37,373 nucleotides of DNA from positions 1 to 37,373 of the forward strand of contig NZ_RXFQ01000029.1 of NCBI RefSeq assembly GCF_003951285.1. The letters are read 5' to 3'. This document shows, one piece after another, positions 23,659 through 32,739 of the stretch. Below the pieces are notes generated by a model. The model searched no databases and had not been told where the DNA came from. It saw only the letters and a list, made by a program, of their open reading frames with translations. Numbering within the stretch: the first letter of the stretch is position 1; each line of letters opens with the position of its first letter. The translations under genes and the position numbers were made by a program. This DNA is from Variovorax beijingensis (lineage in GTDB: Bacteria > Pseudomonadota > Gammaproteobacteria > Burkholderiales > Burkholderiaceae_C).

Positions 23659-25626
23659 TCAGCCGGTCGGCAGCTGGCGCAGCTTGCGGTAGAGCGTGTT
23701 CCGGCTGATCCCCAGGCGGCGCGCGGCTTCGGAAAGATTCCCGGCGCACGACTGCATCGCCTGGGACACCGCGCGTGCCGAGACGGCCTTCAGGTCCGCC
23801 GCGCCGCCGGCGGGCATTGCGGGAACCGTGGGGACCGTGGGCTCCGGCGCGGAAATGCCGCGCAGTTCGTCGGCCAGGTCGTCGGGCAGGTGCCACCAGT
23901 CGATCTGCGCCTCGTGCTCGCCCAGCAGCGCGCAGGCGGTGTGCAGCGCGCTGTTCAGCTGGCGCAGATTGCCGGGCCAGCGGTAGCGCGACATGGCCAG
24001 CGCGAGCTCCGGCGCCAGCCGCAGCTCGCGGCCGGGCTCGATGCCGCGCAGCATCTGCGCGACCAGGTGCGGCATGTCCTGCCGCTCGTGCAGCGCCGGC
24101 AGCTGGAGCGTCAGTCCGTTGAGCCGGTAGTACAGGTCTTCGCGGAAGCGCCCGGCCTCGATCTCGCGGCGCAGGTTGCGGTGCGTCGCGCACACCAGGC
24201 GGAAGTCCACCGCCACCGGCTTGCCGCCGCCCAGCGGCGTCACCTGCCGGTCCTGCAGCACGCGCAGCAGCCGTGCCTGCAGCGCGAGCGGCATGTCGCC
24301 GATCTCGTCGAGCAGCAGCGTGCCGCCGTGCGCCTCGCGGATGCGGCCGGCCGCGCCTTCGCGGCTCGCGCCGGTGAAGGCGCCGGGCCGGTAGCCGAAG
24401 AGCTCGGCCTCGATCAACTGCTCCGGCAGCGCGGCGCAGTTGACCGCAACGAAGGGCCCGTCCCGGCGCGTTCCGCTTGCATGCAGCGCCCGCGCGAACA
24501 CTTCCTTGCCGACGCCGGAGGCGCCCAGCAGCAGCCAGGAGATCGGCTTGTCCAGCACGCGCCGGGCGCGCTCGACGGCGGCATGCATGGCCGGGTCGCC
24601 AGTGTCCAGTTCGGCCAGCGCGTCGGCGCGTGCTTGCGCCGGACGCGGCGCCGGAGCACTGCCATGCGAAGCCGCCAGCACATGGCGGCCGGCTTCCACG
24701 CGCAGCCAGAGCGCGCTGCCGTCGTGCCGGCGCACCGTGCGCGGCGCGCCGGCCGGCTGGCGGCACCAGGCCATCAGCGTCGTCACATCCAGCTGCAGCA
24801 GCTGCCCGATGGATGCGGCGCCGACATCGGCGCGGGACAGGCCCAGCATGGCAAGCGCGGCCGCATTCGCGCCTATCAGCCGGCCGTCGTCCGACAGCGC
24901 CAGCAGGCCCTCGGCCACGCTGCCGATGCCCTCGGGCTGCAGATGCAGGCGCAGCCGCAGGTCGGCGGCGTGGCGCGTGTCGAACAGCTTCTGCTCGACC
25001 GTGCGCACCGCCAGCCGCACCAGCGCCAGCGCATGGCGGTGGTGGCCGCGGTGGTCGCCCGAGATGTCGAGCACGCCCAGCATGCAGCCGTCGGGGCCGG
25101 TGATCGGCGCGGCCGTGCAGGTGAGAAAACCGTTGCGGTCGAGGTAGTGCTCGCCGGCATGCACCACCACCGGCGCCGCGTCGGCCAGCGCGGTGCCGAT
25201 GGCATTGGTGCCGCGCCAGCGTTCGTGCCAGTTGGCGCCGGGACGCAGCGCCACGCGCTGCGCGCGGTCCGCGAAATTCGCATCGCCCATGGCCTCCAGC
25301 AGCATGCCTTGCGCATCGGCGAGGATCACCAGGCTGTCGGTGTCGCGCATCTGCTCGAACAGGAACTCCATCACCGGCCGCGCGTTGGATGCCAGCTCGC
25401 GCTGCTGCTCGAGTGCGCGTGCCAGCTGCGCCGCGGAGGCGTGGGGCGCGCCCGGCGCCCGGCCGGCCGGTGCCAGGCCGAAGCCGCGGCTGCGCTCCCA
25501 GCTTCGGCGCAACGCGGCATCGATGAGGCCGTCGGCCACTTCGCCGGTGGTCGTCAACTGGCGGCGCGCCTCGCGCAGGCGCGAGCCCGGCGTGCGGGCG
25601 GCGACGTGGTGGGAATTCGTCTGCAT
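23659..25626 (-). CDS. acoR: AcoR-type sigma-54-dependent activator
   Basis: 655 residues from MQTNSHHVAAR (ATG 25624-25626, GGAGA upstream; the frame is open 63 nt more). N-terminal GAF-type sensor with WRGTNAIGTALADAAPVVVH, then a PAS-like region (LLALSDDGRLIGANAAALAM). The AAA+ domain has Walker A LLGASGVGKEVFARAL (368-375), the sigma-54 contact loop GAFTGA (415-420), Walker B GGTLLLDEIGDM and RYRWPGNLRQLNS. The C-terminal Fis-type helix-turn-helix is at about 628-650 (GNLSEAARRLGISRNTLYRK). This matches AcoR/AcxR regulators of acetoin, acetaldehyde or related catabolism. It is divergent from an AldB-type dehydrogenase gene with a -24/-12 promoter, its likely target. The effector is not known. 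Confidence 0.9.
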   Translation of the reverse strand: MQTNSHHVAARTPGSRLREARRQLTTTGEVADGLIDAALRRSWERSRGFGLAPAGRAPGAPHASAAQLARALEQQRELASNARPVMEFLFEQMRDTDSLVILADAQGMLLEAMGDANFADRAQRVALRPGANWHERWRGTNAIGTALADAAPVVVHAGEHYLDRNGFLTCTAAPITGPDGCMLGVLDISGDHRGHHRHALALVRLAVRTVEQKLFDTRHAADLRLRLHLQPEGIGSVAEGLLALSDDGRLIGANAAALAMLGLSRADVGAASIGQLLQLDVTTLMAWCRQPAGAPRTVRRHDGSALWLRVEAGRHVLAASHGSAPAPRPAQARADALAELDTGDPAMHAAVERARRVLDKPISWLLLGASGVGKEVFARALHASGTRRDGPFVAVNCAALPEQLIEAELFGYRPGAFTGASREGAAGRIREAHGGTLLLDEIGDMPLALQARLLRVLQDRQVTPLGGGKPVAVDFRLVCATHRNLRREIEAGRFREDLYYRLNGLTLQLPALHERQDMPHLVAQMLRGIEPGRELRLAPELALAMSRYRWPGNLRQLNSALHTACALLGEHEAQIDWWHLPDDLADELRGISAPEPTVPTVPAMPAGGAADLKAVSARAVSQAMQSCAGNLSEAARRLGISRNTLYRKLRQLPTG

Positions 25627-25737
25627 CTCTGTTGTCTCCGGTCGGGCCTCTCTGGGCCTTGGTGTCGCGGCATCGAACGGTTCGAGCATGAATGCGGCGG
25701 TGCACTGTTCCGTTTAGTGACAGGTGCTCAGCGCGGC

Positions 25738-25798
25738 ATGCTCTGCTGCGCAGTCTGGCGCAGGAAACTGACCCGGTTCTTGCGCCAGATCAGAGCAT
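25738..25798. promoter_or_regulatory. Nested inverted repeats, probable upstream activating sequence
   Basis: Two inverted-repeat pairs lie nested: outer ATGCTCTG (25738-25745) with CAGAGCAT (25791-25798), and inner TCTGGCGCA (25754-25762) with TGCGCCAGA (25781-25789). They sit 18-78 bp before the -24 element of the aldehyde dehydrogenase promoter, where a sigma-54 activator such as AcoR would bind. Confidence 0.55.
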
Positions 25799-25815
25799 TC
25801 GCGCCCAAGAAGGGG

Positions 25816-25830
25816 TGGCATGGCGCGTGC
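25816..25830 (+). promoter_or_regulatory. Sigma-54 (-24/-12) promoter of the aldehyde dehydrogenase gene
   Basis: TGGCATGGCGCGTGC matches the RpoN consensus TGGCACG-N4-TTGC, with GG and GC separated by exactly 10 nt. It is located 78 bp before the aldB ATG, and a GAFTGA-containing activator is encoded divergently, which supports the call. Confidence 0.7.
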
Positions 25831-25908
25831 AATGCAGCACCCCGGGACCGCGCGGCATCCGGCTTGCGCGGTCGCCTTCCACCCCTTACCCGACGGAGAC
25901 AAGAGACC

Positions 25909-27429
<1,521 letters not shown>

Positions 27430-27462
27430 CGGCACGGCGCGCCCGAAGATGACGGCGCTGTA

Positions 27463-27493
27463 ATCCAGCCGACGGGAAACCGTCGGGCTGGAT
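27463..27493. terminator. Long stem-loop after aldB
   Basis: A 13-bp stem with one bulged base (ATCCAGCC-GACGG / CCGTC-GGGCTGGAT) closes on a GAAA tetraloop, 34 bp after the aldB stop. There is no T-run, so it is either a Rho-assisted terminator, an RNA-stabilising hairpin or a REP-like element. Confidence 0.5.
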
Positions 27494-27523
27494 CCCTAGA
27501 GTGGCATGCATGCCCGTCGAATA

Positions 27524-27552
27524 CGGACAGGCATTGCCGCTCTATCTACAAT
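27524..27552 (+). promoter_or_regulatory. Possible sigma-70 promoter of the copper operon
   Basis: CGGACA (27524-27529), a 17-nt spacer and TACAAT (27547-27552). The start of transcription would fall at about 27559-27560, at the ATG of the first gene, so the first message may be leaderless. No CueR-type dyad with a 19-bp spacer is seen. Confidence 0.45.
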
Positions 27553-27559
27553 GCTCCGC

Positions 27560-28000
27560 ATGCACCGGGTTCGCCTCTTCGTCCTCTGGATCGTGATGTT
27601 TGCCGTGCCCTTCCAGGCGTACGCGGCGGCAGCCATGGTCTTTTGCGGGCCGGGCCATGACGGTGCTGCCTTGGCTGCGGCGGCAACCGCCGCGCCAGCC
27701 GGAGCGCACCGGCATGCGCAAGAGGCGCACGGCGATGGGCATGCAGACCATCACCACCACGAAGCCGCCGCGCAGGACGCCGGGCCATCCGCCGACGGCC
27801 AAGGCGCCGGCACCACCGCCCATGCGGATCCGGATGGCATGCACAAGTGCGGCACCTGCGGCGCCTGCCACGCCACCGCGCTCACCGGCACGCTGGAACT
27901 GATCGTGTTCCAGGGCCTTCCCCGCGCCGACCTCGTCGAGCCCGCCAGCACGGTGGCCACGGTCGCGCCGCGCCTTCTCGACAAACCTCCTCGCGCCTGA
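27560..28000 (+). CDS. Small secreted His/Cys-rich protein of the copper cluster
   Basis: 146 residues from ATG 27560 (149 if the ATG at 27551 is used). MHRVRLFVLWIVMFAVPFQA with YAAAA is a clear signal peptide. The mature part is Ala-rich with a histidine block (HRHAQEAHGDGHADHHHHEA) and a cysteine group KCGTCGACHATAL (CxxCxxCH), which together could hold copper or zinc in the periplasm. The ending LLDKPPRA has no anchor. It leads a string of co-directional copper genes. I recognise no named family with certainty; a DUF2946-like protein is possible. The overlap of its ATG with the inferred transcription start suggests leaderless translation. Confidence 0.7.
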   Translation: MHRVRLFVLWIVMFAVPFQAYAAAAMVFCGPGHDGAALAAAATAAPAGAHRHAQEAHGDGHADHHHHEAAAQDAGPSADGQGAGTTAHADPDGMHKCGTCGACHATALTGTLELIVFQGLPRADLVEPASTVATVAPRLLDKPPRA

Positions 28001-28117
28001 AGCGTTCGTGCGCCTGCGCGCGCCCGGTCAAGGGCCGCAGCAGCTCGCATGCATCGCCTGCGCCATGCCCCTTCGGGCGGCCGTGACGCATTCCGTTCAT
28101 GAACACGCGAGGATTCC

Positions 28118-28459
28118 ATGTTCCATTCATTGCCGGCCCGATGGCTGGCTGTCTTTCCCGCCTTGGCGGCGCTCGCCGCTGCGGCACAGCCGGTGCCGGC
28201 CCCCGCGCCTGCGGCTGGTGAAGCAGCCGCCCGTGCGCCCACCGCCCTGAGCTACAAGTCCGCGCTCGAGGGCTATCGACCGTTCACCGACGACAAGCCC
28301 ATCCCGTGGAAAGAGGCCAACGAGACCGTCCGCCAGCGGGGCGGCTGGAAGGCCTATGCCGAGGAGGCGGCGGGTACAGGAGCATCCGAGGCACCCGCCG
28401 CGCACCAGGGGCACGCGATGCCGATGCCTTCCACCAACAACAAGGAGAAGAAGCCATGA
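28118..28459 (+). CDS. Small secreted protein of the copper cluster, unknown function
   Basis: 113 residues. MFHSLPARWLAVFPALAALA with AAAQPVPAP is a signal peptide, followed by a Pro/Ala linker and a short conserved core YKSALEGYRPFTDDKPIPWK continuing EANETVRQRGGWKAYAEEA. The tail is HQGHAMPMPSTNNKEKKP, with His and Met that could touch copper. Proteins with this YRPF-D-PI-WKEAN-V-GGW core usually sit directly in front of TolC-like genes in metal-efflux or copper-oxidase clusters. Its stop overlaps the TolC start (ATGA, 28456-28459), implying coupled translation. Its biochemical role is unknown. Confidence 0.75.
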   Translation: MFHSLPARWLAVFPALAALAAAAQPVPAPAPAAGEAAARAPTALSYKSALEGYRPFTDDKPIPWKEANETVRQRGGWKAYAEEAAGTGASEAPAAHQGHAMPMPSTNNKEKKP

Positions 28460-29880
28460 AGCGCAGCTTGCGCCTCACGGCCGCCGCCGCTGCGGCCGTC
28501 TTGCTGGCCGGCTGCGCCTCTGTCGGCATCGACGACGCGCTGCAGGACACCAACACCCAGGCCGGGCAGTTCACCGGCGGCAAGCTCGAACTCAGCCGCA
28601 CGCAGGCGCAGCGTGACCGCCGTGCGTCGCTTGCGCAGGAACTGCTGTCCAGGCCGCTGTCGCAAAGCGACGCGGTGCAGCTCGCGCTCACCAACAGCCC
28701 CGCGGTGCAGGCGCTGGTCGCGCAGAGCTGGGGCGACATCGCCGCGGCCAACCAGTCGAGCCGGCTGCCCAACCCGGTCTTCAGCTTCGAGCGCATGCGC
28801 CTGGGCAGCGAGCTCGAACTCGGGCGGCTCCTGTCCTTCGGCCTGATGGACCTCATCCTGCTGCCGCAGCGCCTGTCGATCTCGCGCAGCCAATCGAGCC
28901 AGGCCAAGGTGCAGCTCACCGGCGCCGTGGTCGACCAGGTCACGCAGGTGCGGCAGGCCTGGGTTCGCGCGGTGGCCGCGCAGCAGATGCTGCGCTACGC
29001 CGAGCAGGTCAATCGATCGGCCCAGGCCAGCGCGGAACTCGCGCGGCGCATGCAGCAGATCGGCAACTTCAGCAAGCTGCAGCGCGCGCGCCAGCAGGTC
29101 TTCTATGCCGACGCGACCACGCAGCTGGCCTCGGCGCAGCACGCCGCCACCGCCGCGCGCGAGGAACTTGTGCGTGCACTGGGGCTCGACGACGCGCAGG
29201 CCGCCCGGCTGGCCCTGCCCGATCGGCTGCCCGATCTGCCGAAGGCGCCGCGCGAGGCCAAGGAAGTGGCCGCCACTGCGACCGAGCAGCGCCTGGACGT
29301 ACAGCTCGCGCGCGCGCAGCTCGACGTGGCGGGCAAGTCCCAGGGCATCAACCTGCTGTCGACCTTCGTCGATGTGGAAGTCGGCGGCCGGCGCGACACC
29401 GTGTTCGACAACGCCGAAGGCACGAAGGGCACGCGGCGCGGCTTCGAGCTCGACATCCGGCTGCCGCTGTTCGACTGGGGCTCGGCGCAGCGCGATGCAC
29501 TGAACGCGCAATCGCTGGCCGCGGCCAACCGCTACGACGCCACCGTGCGCGGCGCTTCTTCTCAACTGCGCGAAGGCTACTCGGCCTACCGCACCGCCTA
29601 CGACATCGCGCGCCACTACCGCGACGAGATCGTGCCGCTGCGCCAGGCCATGGCCGACGAGAACGTGCTTCGCTACAACGGCATGCTGATCGGCGTCTTC
29701 GAGCTGCTGGCCGAGGCGCGCGACCAGATCACGAGCGTGAGCAACGCCATCAACGCCCAGCAGCAGTTCTGGCTGGCCGACGCCGCACTGGCGGCCTCCG
29801 TGATCGGAAAGCCCACGGCCATGGGTGCTTCGACCGCCAGCGCCGGTGGCGACGCCCCCTCCGCCGGCGCCGCTCATTGA
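28456..29880 (+). CDS. TolC-family outer-membrane lipoprotein of the copper cluster
   Basis: 474 residues. The N-terminal AAAAAAVLLAGCASVG is a lipoprotein signal with lipobox LAGC. The rest is long alpha-helical repeats typical of outer-membrane efflux proteins: AVQLALTNSPAVQALVAQSW, LPNPVFSFERMRLG, YAEQVNRSAQASAELARRMQ, NFSKLQRARQQVFYADATTQ, then in repeat two ATEQRLDVQLARAQLDVAGK, LDIRLPLFDWGSAQRDAL-like strand-turn, and RYNGMLIGVFELLAEARDQI. It would form the outer-membrane exit duct. No RND pump or membrane-fusion protein is encoded next to it in this window, so its inner-membrane partner must come from elsewhere. Confidence 0.88.
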   Translation: MKRSLRLTAAAAAAVLLAGCASVGIDDALQDTNTQAGQFTGGKLELSRTQAQRDRRASLAQELLSRPLSQSDAVQLALTNSPAVQALVAQSWGDIAAANQSSRLPNPVFSFERMRLGSELELGRLLSFGLMDLILLPQRLSISRSQSSQAKVQLTGAVVDQVTQVRQAWVRAVAAQQMLRYAEQVNRSAQASAELARRMQQIGNFSKLQRARQQVFYADATTQLASAQHAATAAREELVRALGLDDAQAARLALPDRLPDLPKAPREAKEVAATATEQRLDVQLARAQLDVAGKSQGINLLSTFVDVEVGGRRDTVFDNAEGTKGTRRGFELDIRLPLFDWGSAQRDALNAQSLAAANRYDATVRGASSQLREGYSAYRTAYDIARHYRDEIVPLRQAMADENVLRYNGMLIGVFELLAEARDQITSVSNAINAQQQFWLADAALAASVIGKPTAMGASTASAGGDAPSAGAAH

Positions 29881-29915
29881 TTGCGCCAACTGCGCCCACC
29901 AACGATTCGAACGAC

Positions 29916-31331
29916 ATGACAAACAGACGCAATTTCCTGAGCGGCGTGGGTGCCATCACCGGCGCCCTCGCCGCCGCGAGCGTGAGCAAGGTGGCGATGG
30001 CCGCGCTGCCCGAGCCCGTGACCCAGACCACGCCCAACACCATGCCGCCGCTCATGCCATCCGGCGGACGGCCCTACAACCCCGTGGTCACGCTCAACGG
30101 CTGGACGCTGCCCTGGCGCATGAACAACGGCGTCAAGGAGTTCCACCTGGTGGCCGAGCCCGTGGTGCGCGAGATGGCGCCCGGCTTCAAGGCCAACCTG
30201 TGGGGCTACAACGGCCAGTCGCCCGGCCCGACCATCGAGGTGGTCGAAGGCGACCGCGTGCGCATCTTCGTGACCAACAAGCTGCCCGAGCACACCAGCG
30301 TGCACTGGCACGGCCAGCGCCTGCCCAACGGCATGGACGGCGTCTCGGGCCTGACCCAGCCGCCGATCCGCCCGGGCAAGACCTTCGTCTACGAGTTCGT
30401 CGCGCGCCGCCCCGGCACCTTCATGTACCACCCGCATGCGGACGAGATGACGCAGATGGCCATGGGCATGATGGGCTTCTGGGTGACGCACCCCAAGGCC
30501 GAGCATCCGCTGATCGAGAAGGTCGACCGCGACTTCGTGTTCCTGCTCAACGCCTACGACGTGGAGCCCGGCAGCGCCACGCCCAAGATCATGACCATGC
30601 TGGACTTCAACCTCTGGTCGTGGAACAGCCGCATCTTTCCCGGCATCGACTCGCTCAACGTGCGGCTGAACGACAAGGTGCGCATCCGCATCGGCAACCT
30701 CACGATGACCAACCACCCGATGCACCTGCACGGGCACGAGTTCCTCGTCACCGGCACCGATGGCGGACCGACCCCCAGGAGCACGCGCCAGTACGAGGTG
30801 ACCACCGACGTGGCCGTCGGCCAGATGCGCCAGATCGAGTTCCTGGCCGACGAGGAGGGCGACTGGGCCTTCCACTGCCACAAGAGCCACCACACCATGA
30901 ACGCGATGGGCCACGACGTGCCCACCCTCATCGGCCTGGACCACAAGGACGTGGCCCGGCAGATCACGAACCTGGTGCCCGACTACATGGTGATGGGCGA
31001 GCGCGGCATGGCCGACATGGGCGAGATGGAAATGCCCATTCCCGACAACACCGCGCGAATGATGACCGGCGAAGGGCCCTTCGGCTCGGTCGAGATGGGC
31101 GGCATGTTCAGCGTGGTGAAGGTGCGCAGGAACCAGAAGCCCGGCGACTACAGCAACCCCGGCTGGTTCAAGCACCCCAAGGGCACCGTGGCCTACGAGC
31201 TCGACGGCCCGGCGCCCGAGACCTCGCGCCAGCGCGATGCCGGCGCGGCCGCGATGCCCGCGCGGAACATGCCCGCGAAGAACATCGAAGTGCAGATCCG
31301 CAAGCCCGGCAGCGGCCACTCCGGCCACTGA
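29916..31331 (+). CDS. Tat-exported two-domain multicopper oxidase
   Basis: 471 residues from MTNRRNFLSGVGAITGALAA, a twin-arginine signal (RRNFLSG) ending near AMA; an in-frame TTG at 29877 adds 13 unlikely residues. Trinuclear copper ligands: HWHG (130-133), HPH (172-174), HPMHLHGH (267-274) and HCHKSHH (320-326). Only about 95 residues separate HPH from HPMHLHGH, leaving room for two cupredoxin domains rather than the three of CopA/CueO. Such two-domain oxidases normally act as trimers. A further 130 residues follow with a Met-rich stretch (MVMGERGMADMGEMEMP). The expected job is oxidising Cu(I) in the periplasm. Downstream are a cupredoxin and a CusF-like protein. Confidence 0.88.
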   Translation: MTNRRNFLSGVGAITGALAAASVSKVAMAALPEPVTQTTPNTMPPLMPSGGRPYNPVVTLNGWTLPWRMNNGVKEFHLVAEPVVREMAPGFKANLWGYNGQSPGPTIEVVEGDRVRIFVTNKLPEHTSVHWHGQRLPNGMDGVSGLTQPPIRPGKTFVYEFVARRPGTFMYHPHADEMTQMAMGMMGFWVTHPKAEHPLIEKVDRDFVFLLNAYDVEPGSATPKIMTMLDFNLWSWNSRIFPGIDSLNVRLNDKVRIRIGNLTMTNHPMHLHGHEFLVTGTDGGPTPRSTRQYEVTTDVAVGQMRQIEFLADEEGDWAFHCHKSHHTMNAMGHDVPTLIGLDHKDVARQITNLVPDYMVMGERGMADMGEMEMPIPDNTARMMTGEGPFGSVEMGGMFSVVKVRRNQKPGDYSNPGWFKHPKGTVAYELDGPAPETSRQRDAGAAAMPARNMPAKNIEVQIRKPGSGHSGH

Positions 31332-31381
31332 TTTTTCATCCGTCCCTCTTTCTTCCAACCTCCAATCCTCAGAAGGAAACC

Positions 31382-31888
31382 ATGAAGCACAACATCCTCC
31401 GCAACACCGCCTTCGCCGCGCTCGCAGCCCTCGCAACCGCAGGCGCCTCTGCCGCCGGCAACCACGCCGGGGGCCATGGCCATGGCCACGCCGAAGCCGC
31501 GATCGGCCAACCCGGCGTGGCCGCCAAGGCCACGCGAACCATCAACGTCGACATGACCGACGGCATGCGCTTCACGCCCGCCGACATCAAGGTGAAGCAG
31601 GGCGAGACCGTGCGCTTCGTCGTCAAGAACTCCGGCCAGCTGAAGCACGAGCTCGTGCTCGGCACCGAGAAGGAACTCAAGGAGCACTACGAAGCCATGA
31701 AGAAGAACCCCGAGATGGAACACGCCGATCCCAACATGGTGACCCTGGCCGCCGGCAAGAGCGGCGAGATCGTGTGGCAGTTCACCAAGGCCGGCAAGGT
31801 CGACTTCGCATGCCTGCAGCCGGGCCACTACGACGCCGGCATGAAGGGCGCCGTGACGGTGGCCAACAAGACCGCTGCCGCCAAGTAA
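31382..31888 (+). CDS. Periplasmic cupredoxin (type 1 copper protein)
   Basis: 168 residues, preceded by AGAAGGAAAC. The signal peptide ends near GASAAG, followed by a His-rich linker HAGGHGHGHAEA. The cupredoxin fold has DMTDGMRFTPADIKVKQGET, FVVKNSGQLKHELVLG (His 89), and the ligand loop FACLQPGHYDAGMKG (Cys 144, His 149, Met 154), so all four type 1 copper ligands are present. It could pass electrons from, or copper to, the multicopper oxidase encoded 50 bp upstream. Similar cupredoxins regularly accompany copper oxidases in Burkholderiales copper clusters. Confidence 0.9.
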   Translation: MKHNILRNTAFAALAALATAGASAAGNHAGGHGHGHAEAAIGQPGVAAKATRTINVDMTDGMRFTPADIKVKQGETVRFVVKNSGQLKHELVLGTEKELKEHYEAMKKNPEMEHADPNMVTLAAGKSGEIVWQFTKAGKVDFACLQPGHYDAGMKGAVTVANKTAAAK

Positions 31889-31918
31889 GAAAACCCAACC
31901 TTCAGGAGAGACACGACC

Positions 31919-32206
31919 ATGTCGAAAATTCGCATTGCATTCATGACGGGGCTGGCCGCATTCGCTTTCACGGCTTCTGCCGCGGAGCTTGCCGATGGCG
32001 AGATCCGCAAGGTGGACAAGGACAACAAGAAACTCACGATCAAGCACGGCCCGCTCAAGAGCCTGGACATGCCCGGCATGACCATGGTCTTCGGGGTGAG
32101 CGACGAGGCCGTGCTGGACAAGTTCCAGCCGGGGGACAAGGTTCGCTTTGATGCTGGGAAGATGGACGGGAAGATTGTCGTGACCCACATCGAGCCTGCG
32201 CGCTGA
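31919..32206 (+). CDS. CusF-like periplasmic copper-binding protein
   Basis: 95 residues. MSKIRIAFMTGLAAFAFTAS is a signal peptide ending near AAE. The mature OB-fold has GEIRKVDKDNKKLTIKHGPL and SLDMPGMTMVFGV, then KFQPGDKVRFDAG. Relative to E. coli CusF, the Cu(I) ligands His 43, Met 54 and Met 56 are retained, and the tryptophan that covers the metal is replaced by Met 51 (DMPGMTM). It would carry Cu(I) or Ag(I) in the periplasm. It ends the copper operon; AGGAGAGACACGACC precedes its ATG. Confidence 0.88.
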   Translation: MSKIRIAFMTGLAAFAFTASAAELADGEIRKVDKDNKKLTIKHGPLKSLDMPGMTMVFGVSDEAVLDKFQPGDKVRFDAGKMDGKIVVTHIEPAR

Positions 32207-32277
32207 GAAGGCAGGAGTTCGGCGAGCGAGGCCCCCCGTACCGGCAACCCAACTTCAGCGGCTGGGTGACAGGCGGA

Positions 32278-32673
32278 CTACTCGCGCATGTCAACGCCGT
32301 GCGGGCCTGCGCTCTTGACCAGCTCCACATCCGGGCCGAAGTCTCTGTGCGGCGGCTCGTGGCCAGACAACTTTTTGTACAGGGCGCACAAGTAGGCAGG
32401 CTTGTCCTCGACTTCATCGAGGTCCACTGCTTGCGGCACGACCCAACCCCAGAGCTTCTCGATCTGACCAGACGCCCAGATGTACTCCAAGGCTTCCAGA
32501 ATCCTTTGCTTGCTTACTGGGCCGAAGCTATCGAAGTCCACCTTCATTGCATCGAACAACTTGGCGCGACAAGGCTCTTCGTTGATGTGGAACTCATCGA
32601 GTTCGTCATCGCTCATGGCGAGCAGGTAGTAGTACATCTTGTGGATGTAGCGAGGGAATATTTTTGTCGTCAT
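32278..32673 (-). CDS. Orphan immunity protein 1 of the Rhs array
   Basis: 131 residues from MTTKIFPRYIHKMYYYLLAM. It contains SDDELDEFHINEEPCRAKLF, then FDSFGPVSKQRILEALEYIW, WGWVVPQAVDLDEVEDKPAY and DVELVKSAGPHGVDMRE. It is clearly paralogous to two other genes here (33144-33536 and 35454-35843), the last of which sits directly behind an intact rhs toxin end. So it is a cognate-type immunity protein for a related toxin whose own gene is reduced to a tail. Its ATG overlaps that tail's stop codon (ATGA at 32670-32673). It is soluble and acidic, with no signal peptide, as expected for cytoplasmic neutralisation of a nuclease-like toxin. Confidence 0.78.
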   Translation of the reverse strand: MTTKIFPRYIHKMYYYLLAMSDDELDEFHINEEPCRAKLFDAMKVDFDSFGPVSKQRILEALEYIWASGQIEKLWGWVVPQAVDLDEVEDKPAYLCALYKKLSGHEPPHRDFGPDVELVKSAGPHGVDMRE

Positions 32674-32735
32674 GGATCGAGATCCGGGTAAGCAGTGATG
32701 ATCCCTTTGGGACCTCTGACCACAGTTGCATGAGT
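32670..32735 (-). pseudogene. C-terminal tail of a lost Rhs toxin
   Basis: Read in the right frame, the 66 nt before the immunity gene encode THATVVRGPKGIITAYPDLD followed by P and stop. The end of the intact toxin upstream in the array reads VTVRRNSSGEIYTAYPQL. The shared V-R...G-I-TAYP-L pattern and the same ATGA overlap with the immunity start identify it as the 3' end of a related toxin. The rest of that toxin is missing and the rhs core fragment abuts it. Confidence 0.65.
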
Positions 32736-32739
32736 GATT

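Noticed and set aside
21959..25705. A 1248-codon minus-strand open frame across the diguanylate cyclase and AcoR genes
   Set aside because: It lies in a different frame from both recognisable proteins on the same strand, and its translation is low-complexity Arg/Ala/Gly.
23890..25908. Upstream in-frame extension of the aldehyde dehydrogenase to 1179 codons
   Set aside because: The extension is antisense to acoR and lacks any family signal; the ATG at 25909 has a ribosome site and matches the AldB start.
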